A stretch of 64,000 nt of DNA from an uncultured Lewinella sp. (GTDB taxonomy: Bacteria; Bacteroidota; Bacteroidia; Chitinophagales; Saprospiraceae). The notes beneath the pieces were generated by a model. That model saw only the letters and a program-made list of their open reading frames with translations, did no database searches and was not told the origin of the DNA. Location of the stretch: the NCBI GenBank assembly GCA_937873655.1, contig CALMYQ010000223.1, positions 23,861 to 87,860 of the forward strand, in the 5' to 3' direction. Made by a program: the position numbers and the translations under genes. Below are positions 8,471-18,047 of the stretch, piece by piece; positions within the stretch are counted from its first letter, which is position 1; every line of letters begins with the position of its first letter.

Positions 8471-9805
8471 TCAGATCTTGTACTCGCGTATTTTCATGTA
8501 CAAGGTGGTTACGCCGATGCCGAGCAATTCGGCGGCCCGGGTCTTATTCCCATCGGTATACGCCAGCACCTGCCGGATATGGTGCTTTTCCAGGTCCCGG
8601 AGTTTGAAGACGCCGGCTTGCAGGCTCGTTTTGGCGGGGGCATCCGTATTGAAGGGCAGCAGATCAGACTGGAGTTCCGGCGTATCCGACAGGATGACTG
8701 CCCGTTCCATGACGTTGCGCAATTCCCTGATGTTGCCTTTCCATTCGTGTTCCCGTAACAATTTCATAAATGAAGGGGAAAGCCCCGTGACCTTCTTATT
8801 GATCCTGGAAGCGTAATAATGCATAAAGTGCTCGGCCAGGGCGGGAATATCCTCCCGTCGTTCATGAAGGGCTGGCAGACGAATGGTGAACCCCGATATC
8901 CGGTAGTAGAGGTCTTCGCGGAAATGACCGGTTGCAATCCCGGCCTCCAGGTTCCGGTTGGTAGCCGCAATAACCCGTACATCTACCCGGTGCTCCTTGG
9001 TATCGCCTACGGGTATGAACGTTCCTGCTTCCAGTACCCGCAAAATCTTGGCCTGCAATGAAAGGTCCATTTCCCCGATCTCATCCAGAAAAAGGGTTCC
9101 TTTGTGCGCTTCCTGAAACAACCCGTTCTTGGATTTTACCGCTCCGGTAAAGGCTCCTGCCTTGTGACCGAACAGTTCGCTTTCAAGAAGGTCCCTGCCA
9201 AGGGAACTGCAATTGATGGCGATAAAACTTTCCGTCGACCGGTTGCTGCAGGCGTGAATGGCCTTTGCAAATACTTCCTTTCCCGATCCGGTCGGGCCGG
9301 TCAGCAGGACGGTCGCAACCGTGGGCGCCACCTTTTGAGCCAGGTTGATCGCCTCCATGATGGGGCGGGACCTGCCGATCACCTGATCGAAGCCGAAGTT
9401 TTCCTGGACCCTGGATTGCAAACCGGAGATCTTGTACTGCAATCTGGATTTTTCAACCGCCTTACTGACAAGGGGGATGATCTTGGCATTGTCGTCGCCT
9501 TTGACCAGATAATCGAAGGCGCCGTTTTTTATGGCTTTCACGCCGTCCTGAATATTTCCGTAAGCGGTAAAACAAATCACTTCCGCTTCCGGCCTGATCC
9601 GTTTGAATTCACCGGAAAGCTGGACGCCGTTGCCGTCGGGGAGCTTTACATCCGTCAGGATCACATTGACATCGGTTTTTTCCAGGAGGTTTTTCCCGGA
9701 TGACGCCGTTGATGCCTTCAACACTTCATATCCTTCCAGCTCAAGCATATGAGCCAGCATGTTGAGGATATCTTTTTCATCGTCTATGACCAGCAGGGTG
9801 TCCAT
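8471..9805 (-). CDS. NtrC-family sigma-54-dependent response regulator
   Basis: This 444-residue regulator has a receiver domain (1-120, phospho-acceptor Asp52 in LTDVKLPDG), an AAA+ domain with Walker A GPTGSGKE, the sigma-54-contacting GAFTGA loop and Walker B GTLFLDEIGEM, and a C-terminal Fis-type helix-turn-helix (GNKTRAAELLGIGVTTLYMKI). It starts 13 bp after the RCK subunit gene and so belongs to the Trk/Ktr operon, while the kdp operon begins about 195 bp downstream. It replaces the OmpR-type KdpE of classical systems. Its likely partner is the kinase at 770-2569 and its likely target is the kdp promoter; both are inferences from position. Confidence 0.93.
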   Translation of the reverse strand: MDTLLVIDDEKDILNMLAHMLELEGYEVLKASTASSGKNLLEKTDVNVILTDVKLPDGNGVQLSGEFKRIRPEAEVICFTAYGNIQDGVKAIKNGAFDYLVKGDDNAKIIPLVSKAVEKSRLQYKISGLQSRVQENFGFDQVIGRSRPIMEAINLAQKVAPTVATVLLTGPTGSGKEVFAKAIHACSNRSTESFIAINCSSLGRDLLESELFGHKAGAFTGAVKSKNGLFQEAHKGTLFLDEIGEMDLSLQAKILRVLEAGTFIPVGDTKEHRVDVRVIAATNRNLEAGIATGHFREDLYYRISGFTIRLPALHERREDIPALAEHFMHYYASRINKKVTGLSPSFMKLLREHEWKGNIRELRNVMERAVILSDTPELQSDLLPFNTDAPAKTSLQAGVFKLRDLEKHHIRQVLAYTDGNKTRAAELLGIGVTTLYMKIREYKI

Positions 9806-9818
9806 TCATTCACTTCGG

Positions 9819-10505
9819 TTAATCCTGTTTCAACAAGCGCTTAATGTCGCCGATATTCCCATACAACACCATGATATCGCCATGGTTCAGCAAGGTCTGG
9901 GCCGAAGCCACACCTTGTACCTTGGTGATCTTTTTGGGCAGGCCCAGGATGTTTTTTTTCTCGGAGAACTGGATGGTGGTGAGCACCAGCAGGTTGTAAT
10001 CCGCGCGGATATCCGCTTCCTCGAGGGTCATGCCGATAAACCGGTCGGGCACGATCACCTCCACGATGCTGTAGTCCCCCGTGATCTCGAAAGAATCCAC
10101 AACACCGTGCAGGTTGAGCTTGTTGGCCCATCGTTCGGCCGTTTCTTCTTCGGGGCGGATGATCTCGTCCACCTGCATTGCTTCCAGAACCGCTTCGTGC
10201 AAGGCGGAAACGGACCGGCTAATCAACCTTTTCACTTTCAACTGCTTCATCAGGGCGGTAGCCATGATGTTGGCGCCTTCATTCTCGCCGATGCAGATCA
10301 TGATGATATCAGCGTCTTTCAGCGGGAGGGCCGATACCGCCTGGCGGTCGGTACAATCCAGGCAAATGGTATGGGTAACCTTTTCCTTCAGGAATTCGAC
10401 CTTTTCCATTTTCACGTCGACCCCGATCACCTCATGGCCCAGACTGGTCAGTTTTTCCGCCAGCGTCGCGCCGAAGTTGCCCAAACCTACAATGATGTAT
10501 TTCAT
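9819..10505 (-). CDS. KtrA/TrkA-type RCK subunit of K+ channel
   Basis: This is a 228-residue cytoplasmic gating protein with an N-terminal Rossmann RCK_N domain (GLGNFGATLAEKL nucleotide-binding loop, then acidic VIGVDVK) and an RCK_C domain from about residue 140. A single RCK unit of this size is typical of KtrA rather than the two-RCK TrkA of E. coli. It would form a ring under the TrkH/KtrB channel and gate it by ATP/ADP or c-di-AMP. It follows the channel gene by 16 bp. Confidence 0.92.
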   Translation of the reverse strand: MKYIIVGLGNFGATLAEKLTSLGHEVIGVDVKMEKVEFLKEKVTHTICLDCTDRQAVSALPLKDADIIMICIGENEGANIMATALMKQLKVKRLISRSVSALHEAVLEAMQVDEIIRPEEETAERWANKLNLHGVVDSFEITGDYSIVEVIVPDRFIGMTLEEADIRADYNLLVLTTIQFSEKKNILGLPKKITKVQGVASAQTLLNHGDIMVLYGNIGDIKRLLKQD

Positions 10506-10521
10506 GCCTGTATTTTGTTTT

Positions 10522-12285
10522 TCAGTTGATCAGTATCTCTTCGGTCGGATACTTGTATTTGGTGCTTTTCACTTTTCTGAACAGGGCCACCAGGATGGAA
10601 AGCATACTCACCCGGCCGATGAACATGGTCAGGATGATGATCACTTTGCCGGCCGAATTGAGATGGGGCGTGATCCCCAGGCTGATCCCAACCGTACTGT
10701 AGGCCGAGAAACTCTCAAACGCGATGGACAACAGGTCCTTTCCGCTGTCGAAGGTAGCGATCAGAAAAATAGAAAACCCGATCACGATCAACGACAGGGA
10801 GATAATGGCAAAAGCCCGACGGATGGAAATATCGGAGACTTCCCTGCGAAATACCTCGACCCGGCTTTTGCCCCGGGCAATGCTCAGGAAATTCAGGGTA
10901 GCGATCGCTATGGTACTGGTCTTGATCCCCCCGCCCGTTGATGCGGGTGACGCGCCGATCCACATGAACAGAAAGGTCACCATGATGGTGGAAAAATGCA
11001 TTTTGGTCAGGTCCACCGAATTGAAACCCGCGGTCCTGGGCGTAGCGGCGCCGAAAAATGCCGTCACCACCTTCCCGAATCCGTTGTGCTCCGCAAGGGT
11101 ATTATCGTATTCAAAAATATAGAACAGGATCGTACCGCCTATCAGCAGAATGCCCGTTGTGATCAATACGATCCGGGTATTCAGGTTGATCACCCAGGGT
11201 TTGTACCGCTCCTTTCCGCTCGACAGCCGCCTGATCAGCAGGTGCTTTATATAACTCATGAAGTTGAAGGCGATCGGAAACCCGATACCGCCCAGAATGA
11301 ACAGCAGGGCGATGATGAGGTGCAGGGGGTAATTGAACCGGTAGGTCTCCTCATAAAGGCTGTTGCCCAGCGTAGAAAAACCGGCGTTGCAGAAGCTCGA
11401 CACGGAATGGAAAACGGAGAAAAATATCCGGTCGCCCAGGGCTGAAAACAGCTTGGGATCAAGGGTCGTGAAGATCAGGACCGCGCCGGTCGCTTCAATG
11501 CCCAGGGTCAGCAAAATGATTTTCTTCAGTGTGCTGAACACCTCGCCGATCTTCTCGGTATTGGTCATGTCGTGCAGCATGAGCTGGTTCTCATACGTGG
11601 ATCCGCCCTTGAAAAAATAGCTGAAATAGCTGGCAAAGGTCATGATGCCCAGGCCGCCGATCTGGATCAGGAACAGGATGATCAACAGTCCGAAATCGGT
11701 AAAATAGGTGCCCGTATCCACGACGATCAGCCCCGTAACGCAAACGGCGCTCGTAGAGGTGAACAAAGCGTCGATCAGGCTGATCCCGTCATGGGTCGCT
11801 TTGGGCAGCATCAACAGGGCTGCTCCGGCCGATACCATCAGGAAAAAACTGGCAATAAACAACTGGGCCGGGTTGATGAACGTCCGTTTGATCCGGATCT
11901 CCAACGACGAGAATTCCCGGATAAAAACCAGCAAAACGGCCATATAGGTCCAAAGCCGCCGGTGAAAAACCGGCAACCGGATCCAACCGATGATGTGCAC
12001 CAGGAGGACGGAAAGAAAAACCAGGGAGATCAGGTCGAACAACCGAACGGTACGCCTGTTGCGCTGGGCATCGGCGAAATAACGGATCAGCAGGGAAGCA
12101 ATGCCGACAATGATGACCACATCGTAGATCCAGAGCAATTCATTCTGCACCTTTTGGGTGTTGTCAAAACCCAGGTCGTAAATGGCCGTAAATACGGCTA
12201 TCAGCCCCAGCCAAAATGGGATAAGGCCTGGAATTTTCCTGACGTACCGAATTTTCAACAGATGAAAAAAATCTTTGCTTTCCAT
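10522..12285 (-). CDS. TrkH/KtrB family K+ uptake channel
   Basis: This is a 587-residue membrane protein from ATG 12285; an upstream TTG at 12345 is less likely. The C-terminal part carries TrkH/KtrB pore motifs, including TSTSAVCVTGLIVVDTG, SVSSFCNAGFSTLG, GAATPRTAGFNSVD and FSAYSTVGISLG, each with the filter-type glycine. About 130 N-terminal residues add four helices not found in minimal KtrB (about 450 residues). It leads an operon with the RCK subunit and the NtrC-type regulator, joining constitutive and inducible K+ uptake at one locus. Confidence 0.93.
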   Translation of the reverse strand: MESKDFFHLLKIRYVRKIPGLIPFWLGLIAVFTAIYDLGFDNTQKVQNELLWIYDVVIIVGIASLLIRYFADAQRNRRTVRLFDLISLVFLSVLLVHIIGWIRLPVFHRRLWTYMAVLLVFIREFSSLEIRIKRTFINPAQLFIASFFLMVSAGAALLMLPKATHDGISLIDALFTSTSAVCVTGLIVVDTGTYFTDFGLLIILFLIQIGGLGIMTFASYFSYFFKGGSTYENQLMLHDMTNTEKIGEVFSTLKKIILLTLGIEATGAVLIFTTLDPKLFSALGDRIFFSVFHSVSSFCNAGFSTLGNSLYEETYRFNYPLHLIIALLFILGGIGFPIAFNFMSYIKHLLIRRLSSGKERYKPWVINLNTRIVLITTGILLIGGTILFYIFEYDNTLAEHNGFGKVVTAFFGAATPRTAGFNSVDLTKMHFSTIMVTFLFMWIGASPASTGGGIKTSTIAIATLNFLSIARGKSRVEVFRREVSDISIRRAFAIISLSLIVIGFSIFLIATFDSGKDLLSIAFESFSAYSTVGISLGITPHLNSAGKVIIILTMFIGRVSMLSILVALFRKVKSTKYKYPTEEILIN

Positions 12286-12602
12286 AGGATAATCCGACAA
12301 AATTACCCCTTTGCCGGATATTGTCCAAAGGAATCTGAAATCCAATTTTCACCGGGCATTCCTGACCCTAAAGAGGGAAACCTACCCTGAATGAACAAAA
12401 CCTATTTCAGGGCAGCATAATCCTGACACTCTGCTCATTTTGTCCGGTAGTGTGCCCATTCACCCTTTCCTTGCATCCAGATGACCGTCTGGCGGAAGCC
12501 GCCGTTTTTAACCAGGTTCCGCCCGTTTTGAAAAAGAACAGGGGACCGGCGTCCGCATCGAACACCGGTCCGGTTCCTGTTCATTACCAAACCTAAAGAT
12601 CT
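12286..12602. other. Intergenic region upstream of the channel gene
   Basis: This 317-bp gap holds the terminator of the haloperoxidase-like gene (12530-12582) and, nearer 12286, the presumed promoter region of the K+ channel operon. No clear TANNTTTG element or further gene was recognised. Confidence 0.6.
12530..12582 (-). terminator. Rho-independent terminator after the haloperoxidase-like gene
   Basis: On the minus strand an imperfect stem pairs GAACAGG-x4-GGACCGG with CCGGTCC-CCTGTTC around a loop of about 15 bases, followed by TTTTTC. It lies 20 bp past the stop codon of the gene at 12603-14138. Confidence 0.7.
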
Positions 12603-14138
12603 TTATTGAGCGCCGTCCTTTTGGGCCACTTCAACCGTATACTGCGCCACATTCCTGCCCTGCTCCAATCCTACTTCCGCATCAAAACGGTAGTGGATGC
12701 CGCCGTACACCCGGGAGATGGCCGCCTCTTCCGCCCAGGCATTGCATTGCTGGGCCTCAGCAGGAAAGATGTAGGACAGCACTTCCGCCGCCGCCGCTGA
12801 AAAGACGCTGTGGCCGGAGGTGTAACTGGGGAAATTGGGCGTACCCGCAATGGTCTTGAACCCGGGAATCGTCTGGATCGGCCGCGGGAAATGGTAGTAA
12901 TATTTGGCGTCCCAGCAACTGATCCCGGCGTCCATGATGGCCATATTCATATAAGCGAACGTACGCGCGGAGCGGAGCGGGTTCATTTTGTATTTGACCA
13001 TGAATTCCTTGGCGAACCGGTTCCAGTGTCCGGGCGGCGTATAGGTGCCGAGGCCGTCCTGCCACCAGTTGGCGATCCGCCTTCTTTCCTCGGTCATGTG
13101 ATCGGCGATGTCCACCAGCTCATCGATGTTGGCCTGGAATTCAGCTGTTCCGGGGGCGGGAGGCGGGTCTGGGCGGACATCCTCCACATTGGCCACATTC
13201 CACATCTTCACCTTGCCGAACAAGGGGGTCAGGCCGACCGGCCGAACCGGGGCCTCGAGGTTGTCCCATTGCCAGCCGAACCGGTCGAAAGCCGCTTGTT
13301 TGATGGAGTCGGAAACCGGTTTGGGCGCCTGGGCTTTTTTCATGCCGTCGTTGGCGGCCCGTTGCAGGGCTATTTTGGCTACCTCCACGCCGATATGGGC
13401 GCCGGCGTCCACATCGCTCTGCACGTTGATGCCCGCCGCGATCAGGCTCGCCAGGTGTTCTTCGGCCCTGGCGGCCAGCATTTCCTTTTCCAGCGGGAAC
13501 ATCACCGACAGGATATCCCTTGAAGCGGCTGCAATCACGGCCCCGTCGGATGGATAGGAAGGCAGGTCGCTGGGTTGATACGCCGGTTGAATGGTGTTGT
13601 CCACCTTGTACGGCGCCGGCCGGTTGTACTGGTACTTATAATGCCAGGCAGTTATGAGGCCGTCAAACTGGGCGACGCTCATATAGGCCAGCATCCGGCA
13701 GGTATACGGCGGGTGGGCGAACGGAAAAAGGGGTTGTTTGCCGGGGTTGGCCGGGTCCGGAAGGGTATAGGTGCCGTCCGGATTGGGCCCCGGGATGAGG
13801 TTGTACTTGGCTGCCAGCTCCAGCGCGATCTCGTTCCATCGCAGGATCGGGTTGGCCGTCCAGTATTCCACCGCGTCGGATCTTGTGGCCGCAGCCGATT
13901 TGACAGCCGCCAGTTCGGCCTGGTAAGCTGCGGAGTTGACATCTTCAGGCGCATCCACCGCAATCTGGTCGGAGGCCGACAACAAAATGGGCTTCCAGTC
14001 GCCGCCGTTCTCATCCAGGCCGACGAAGGCGTAATCCTCAAAATCGATCCTGGTCGGCAGGTTTTTTTCGCAGGCCGACAACCCGAAGAGGAAAAAAACA
14101 AAACAGAAAAGAGGCAGTATGATTGAATAGTTTTTCAT
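12603..14138 (-). CDS. Vanadium-haloperoxidase/PAP2 superfamily lipoprotein
   Basis: This is a 511-residue lipoprotein with a signal peptide ending at a lipobox-like GLSAC (Cys23). The C-terminal half carries the PAP2/vanadium-haloperoxidase active-site motifs, SYTSGHSVFSAAAA followed by RVYGGIHYRFDAEVG. The Ser-Gly-His and Arg-x5-His elements bind phosphate or vanadate. The family includes acid phosphatases and haloperoxidases, and sequence alone does not separate these. The protein is probably anchored to the outer membrane or exposed in the periplasm. A beta-barrel gene follows after 11 bp upstream in coordinate order, that is, it is transcribed just before this gene. Confidence 0.87.
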   Translation of the reverse strand: MKNYSIILPLFCFVFFLFGLSACEKNLPTRIDFEDYAFVGLDENGGDWKPILLSASDQIAVDAPEDVNSAAYQAELAAVKSAAATRSDAVEYWTANPILRWNEIALELAAKYNLIPGPNPDGTYTLPDPANPGKQPLFPFAHPPYTCRMLAYMSVAQFDGLITAWHYKYQYNRPAPYKVDNTIQPAYQPSDLPSYPSDGAVIAAASRDILSVMFPLEKEMLAARAEEHLASLIAAGINVQSDVDAGAHIGVEVAKIALQRAANDGMKKAQAPKPVSDSIKQAAFDRFGWQWDNLEAPVRPVGLTPLFGKVKMWNVANVEDVRPDPPPAPGTAEFQANIDELVDIADHMTEERRRIANWWQDGLGTYTPPGHWNRFAKEFMVKYKMNPLRSARTFAYMNMAIMDAGISCWDAKYYYHFPRPIQTIPGFKTIAGTPNFPSYTSGHSVFSAAAAEVLSYIFPAEAQQCNAWAEEAAISRVYGGIHYRFDAEVGLEQGRNVAQYTVEVAQKDGAQ

Positions 14139-14149
14139 GGCTGATGTTT

Positions 14150-15067
14150 TCAGATTTTGAACTGATAGGTGACGCCCGCGCCGATATTGGTGAATTTGCC
14201 CATATTCCGGCCGTTGATCATTTGGTTGTAATAGGCCAGCACGCCCAGCCCCTTGAGTTTTTTGAAGTAATACTGGGTATTGAATCCCACCTGGCCCACC
14301 TCGACCTTGTTGGTGGGCTGTCCGGCGTTGTACTTTCGGATATCATCACCGGAAGTACACCTCAATCCGGTGTAGTTGGCTTCCAGTTTCAGCGAATTGT
14401 CCAATAGCCAGACCCCGGCAACCGCCTGGTACTGCCAGGCGTTGGGCACATCCATAAAGGCGGTGTAATAGCTGCCGTTGTTGTAGTAGTAATCCCGTTC
14501 GGCTTCGGTCTGGCCGCGCCACAGATAGGCCAGCGCACCCCTGACGTAAAGGCCGTTGTCCATCCGGTACTGGAGGATGCCTCTGCCGCTGACTTCGGGC
14601 GCTCCGAATCCCAGGCTGAAGGGCATATAATCGGACAGATAGTTGGTCAACGGCGTGGAAAAGCCCAGCGTGGACAGCAGGGATAATTTCCCTTTCCCGG
14701 CCTGTTTGTTGAAAAACTCGTATTTCAGGGCAAGGTTCAGGTCCTGGATGCCGCTGGCGCCCTTCATTTGTCCGCCGCTGGCCTCCGTGTGCACATAAGC
14801 GGTCCCCGCAATGAGGTTCAGCTTGTCAAAAATGCCGTAGGCGAACATAGGCGTCACCGTGTTCCTGGAGAGTGTGCCGACGTTAGCGTTGGTTCTAAGG
14901 GTGGGTCCCTCCCAATACTCGTCCCAGGCGCCGTCATCGTAGATCAGGGCGAAACAGATCTCCCTTTTCTTCATCATGATGGCATCCGAAGGCGTCTGTG
15001 CCAGAAGGGATCCCACAAAAGTAAGCACGGTAGCCAGGCTCAGGCCCAGCCTTATGTAGCAGATCAT
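14150..15067 (-). CDS. Outer-membrane beta-barrel protein
   Basis: This 305-residue protein has a signal peptide (about 1-23, ending LLAQ) and then alternating amphipathic strands rich in aromatic ends (TPMFAYGIF, LNLALKYEFF, LSLLSTLGFSTPL, VRGALAYLW), finishing with the terminal strand GAGVTYQFKI. It resembles the transporter-like or phenol-degradation MetA-like barrels. The substrate cannot be told. It lies between the DUF3179 gene and the haloperoxidase-like lipoprotein in one minus-strand run with gaps of 30 and 11 bp, so the three probably work together in the envelope. Confidence 0.75.
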   Translation of the reverse strand: MICYIRLGLSLATVLTFVGSLLAQTPSDAIMMKKREICFALIYDDGAWDEYWEGPTLRTNANVGTLSRNTVTPMFAYGIFDKLNLIAGTAYVHTEASGGQMKGASGIQDLNLALKYEFFNKQAGKGKLSLLSTLGFSTPLTNYLSDYMPFSLGFGAPEVSGRGILQYRMDNGLYVRGALAYLWRGQTEAERDYYYNNGSYYTAFMDVPNAWQYQAVAGVWLLDNSLKLEANYTGLRCTSGDDIRKYNAGQPTNKVEVGQVGFNTQYYFKKLKGLGVLAYYNQMINGRNMGKFTNIGAGVTYQFKI

Positions 15068-15097
15068 ACTCTTTTAAATTTTGATTTGATGGTAAGT

Positions 15098-16240
15098 CTA
15101 ATACTTTGCTGTTGCCGGATGGAAGGTCCGCCAGCTATGCCAATATTCCTGGGAAGCGGTCAGTTTTTTCAGGTCGGGTATCGCAGGGTCATGCGATTTC
15201 CCAACGAGGTTATAACTGCCGTCCGGTGTAAAAAGCGTGTCGTTTTGCAGGGTAAACCGTTGGTCTTCGCCCGCCCGTTGCAGGACGGTAAAACTCTTGT
15301 TATCCCCGGCAAGGACCAGTGCTATGGGCAGGCTGCCCAGTCTGTCGTAGATGATCCGTTCTTTTTCCAATGCGACCCAGTCATAGGCCTTGGCTTCCCG
15401 GTCGGTCGCCACGCCCACCACCCAGGCTTTTTCCGCCCAGGGCACGGTATCCCGGCGGGTCAGGACGCCTTTGCGGCGGCCCGCTTCGTAATTGGCCAGG
15501 CTGTCGTATTCGGCGGCAAAGGCGGGGTCCGGTTGCATGATCCGGGTAGCGGGATACATGCGGAGCCATCGGCCCAAAGCCATCTGCGAGCTGGGCATTT
15601 CCGGCAAAGCAGCGCCGGTGAGCTTCCCGGCAATGGCTTCCCCGTTCACCTGGCGCCACCAGCTTTTGGTCGTCTTGTCCTCGAACATGGCGTTGAAATG
15701 ATCCATCCCGACCAGCCGGAAGGTTTCTGTTTTGCCGTTCACGACCGGTTCGAAAACGCGCCCGGTCCGGCAAACGGTGCAATAGGTAACGATCACAGGC
15801 TTTCCGCCTACTGTGTCAAATACCTGGTGGTGATATCCGATAAACTGGATCGGATAGGCCTTTGCCTCACCCCCGTATTCCACACCCAGGACGAGCCGGC
15901 CGGTGTCCACAGCGCTTTCCGCCCCTACCGCAAACCGGAGGTTCTCCGGCTGACGGAACATGGCATCAGCGGCCATCACAAAATTGGCATTGTACACCAC
16001 CGCTCCGGCCGCCGCGACCAACAGCAGAGAGAATATTTTGGAGCCCTTGAATGCCGCCGGAAAACCCGCAATCATCAATCCACCAAAAACTGCACGGATA
16101 GCCCAACGCCATTTATACAGAAAATAGGCCAGGCCGATGCTCTCCATCTGCTGGCTGCCGGGCATCGGCATAATAAAATATATATCGGCTATCTCGAACA
16201 GGATCAATCCCAATGCACCGAGGTAAAAGAATTTCTTCAT
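15098..16240 (-). CDS. DUF3179 domain membrane protein
   Basis: This 380-residue protein has about three to four hydrophobic segments in the first 110 residues, followed by a DUF3179 domain. The domain is marked by VIVTYCTVCRTGRVFEP (a CxxC pair), the SWWRQVNGEAIAG segment and the histidines of GYHHQVFD. The function of DUF3179 is unknown; the conserved cysteine pair suggests metal binding or redox. It precedes the beta-barrel gene by 30 bp and is likely co-transcribed. Confidence 0.85.
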   Translation of the reverse strand: MKKFFYLGALGLILFEIADIYFIMPMPGSQQMESIGLAYFLYKWRWAIRAVFGGLMIAGFPAAFKGSKIFSLLLVAAAGAVVYNANFVMAADAMFRQPENLRFAVGAESAVDTGRLVLGVEYGGEAKAYPIQFIGYHHQVFDTVGGKPVIVTYCTVCRTGRVFEPVVNGKTETFRLVGMDHFNAMFEDKTTKSWWRQVNGEAIAGKLTGAALPEMPSSQMALGRWLRMYPATRIMQPDPAFAAEYDSLANYEAGRRKGVLTRRDTVPWAEKAWVVGVATDREAKAYDWVALEKERIIYDRLGSLPIALVLAGDNKSFTVLQRAGEDQRFTLQNDTLFTPDGSYNLVGKSHDPAIPDLKKLTASQEYWHSWRTFHPATAKY

Positions 16241-16250
16241 TGATTTGATT

Positions 16251-16670
16251 TTAACGGAACAAAACCCGTTCCCGCACCCCCAATGTGAACAGAAACCCGA
16301 TCAGCAGGGTGAAGGAAAAAACAGTGATCGCATTTCCGTAACCGCCCAGGATCTGTACCAGCCATCCGACAAAAAATACGGCTGCTGCTGTAAATATCCT
16401 TCCGATATTGAAGCAAAAGCCGGTTGCCGAAGACCGTACGGAAGTAGGGAATAAAGCCGGTATATAGGCATTTAAAACACCTTGACTGATAACGCACTCG
16501 TTCCGGTGAGAAACCACGGCTGCGATCAATTCCCTTTCCGCTTCGGTCAGGGTTGATGGCCCCCTCAGCAACAGCTGCGTCAGCTCACGCAAGGGCGCAC
16601 CCGTATCCTTCCGGTATTCCAACAACCCGGTCACCCCCGGGAGGTGCGCTTCCAGCAATATATACGGCAT
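16251..16670 (-). pseudogene. Chimeric remnant: AhpD-like fragment fused to MFS C-terminus
   Basis: The first ~59 residues from ATG 16670 resemble the start of a carboxymuconolactone-decarboxylase/AhpD-type peroxidase (LLEYRKDTGAPLRELTQLLL, LTEAERELIAAVVSHRNEC), ending at the first active-site cysteine. From about 16493 the frame continues as the last two helices of a major-facilitator transporter (YIPALFPTSVRSSATGFCFN, GWLVQILGGYGNA). Neither part is complete: the second redox cysteine and ten or so transporter helices are missing. This looks like a deletion that joined two genes in frame. A function is unlikely, though the frame is open. Confidence 0.7.
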
Positions 16671-16796
16671 AAAGATTGCTTTTGGGCAACTGGCCGAGGG
16701 CGACAAGGCGTATACCGGCGGCACGGAAACCGTGTTTGTCAACGGCATCCCCTCCGGGTTTTTACCTTGTTGCCCTAAGCGCTTGCTGCGTTTGGA

Positions 16797-17876
16797 TCAG
16801 AACCTGTAAGCGTAATTGGCCGAGATCAGGTAATCCGCGAATGCGGCGTCACCGTGCTTCTGACCAGTCGGATCCTGGCGGTCGGAATAGCTCTTGATCC
16901 TGTTGCGGTACAGGGCAACCGGTACGGAAAATCCGAAAGTATGGGCGCCGGAGCTCCAGAGCAGGCCCGGTTCAACGGATACGATATAACCCGGCCTACG
17001 GGAACCCTCGCTGCTGCCGAAGATGTCGATGGCGGGCAAACCTTCGATGCGGCCGCCCAGATTGAGGGCAAGGCCCAATGCGGGCAAAGCGGCATAAGAA
17101 ACGCCGAGACGGCCTGCGTATTGATCGGGAACCGACAGGTTGGCCTCGTTGACCCCCTTCGGGTTGAACAGGTAGAAACCGTTGTAGTACAGGGAAAGCG
17201 CCGGCGTGATGGTCTGGTAGCCCTGCAATTCGATGCTGGCGCCCCAACCGCCGTCGCCGAGCTGGATGGACTGGTCGACGAACTTGGTGATGGTCGAATC
17301 CGCTCCGCTGTTGGTCCTTTTATGGAAGACATCCTTGACCGTGGATTTGCCGGTCGGCGCCTTGATCCCCAGGCCGATGGCGAAGTTGCCGTGCATATGG
17401 GTAGCCGGATCAAGCACCCAATAGGTGGCCGCCACCCGAAGGTCGCTGATACCCGCCGAGCCGGTTGCGAAACGCATATGTTCAGGATTGGATTCTTCGG
17501 AATTGCCATAGTGTTCGTACAGGGAAGACCGGCGGTTGAAGTTGACCGGAAGGTTGATGCTCAGGCTCCAGCGATCGTTCAGCGTATAGCTCAACCCGAA
17601 ATCGATGGAATGGGAATCGTTGATCACTTCCGTGCCCTCGGCAACCCGGTTGGCTTCCTCATGATCCCCCCTGAAGTGGCGGAAGGAATGGAAATACCGG
17701 TAGGAGGTTGTCAGCTGAAACTGGCCGGGGTGGGTCAGCGAGGAAAGGCTGTTCGGATTCCCGCCGGTGCAGGACATCATGTTCCGGATCGCGATGCAGC
17801 CCTGGGCGTTGAGCATCGTTGCGGAAAAGGTAAACAGGATAAAAAAGCAGGCTATATTGAGTGTCAAAGTTTTCAT
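16797..17876 (-). CDS. Outer-membrane beta-barrel protein
   Basis: This 359-residue protein has a signal peptide (about 1-24, ending MLNAQ) and a body of alternating strands such as FQLTTSYRYFHSF, SIDFGLSYTLNDRWSLSINLP, GNFAIGLGIKAPTGKS and GFSVPVALYRN, ending YLISANYAYRF, as expected for a barrel inserted by BamA. Two early cysteines (GCIAIRNMMSC) are probably in the periplasmic N-terminus. No specific substrate family is recognised. It stands alone, about 170 bp from the next gene. Confidence 0.7.
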   Translation of the reverse strand: MKTLTLNIACFFILFTFSATMLNAQGCIAIRNMMSCTGGNPNSLSSLTHPGQFQLTTSYRYFHSFRHFRGDHEEANRVAEGTEVINDSHSIDFGLSYTLNDRWSLSINLPVNFNRRSSLYEHYGNSEESNPEHMRFATGSAGISDLRVAATYWVLDPATHMHGNFAIGLGIKAPTGKSTVKDVFHKRTNSGADSTITKFVDQSIQLGDGGWGASIELQGYQTITPALSLYYNGFYLFNPKGVNEANLSVPDQYAGRLGVSYAALPALGLALNLGGRIEGLPAIDIFGSSEGSRRPGYIVSVEPGLLWSSGAHTFGFSVPVALYRNRIKSYSDRQDPTGQKHGDAAFADYLISANYAYRF

Positions 17877-18047
17877 AATCGCATAAAGTTTGGCTTGTCA
17901 TTAATCTTTTGAACAGGAACCAGTTCGGCCGGGCGGCCGGACGGGTAAAACAGACCGCGGACAATCCTATCCTGATCAACGCCGACCGAACCGCCGGTAC
18001 GGGGCAGCACAGCAGACAAATGAAAGGATTACGGTAAAACGCGCGGG

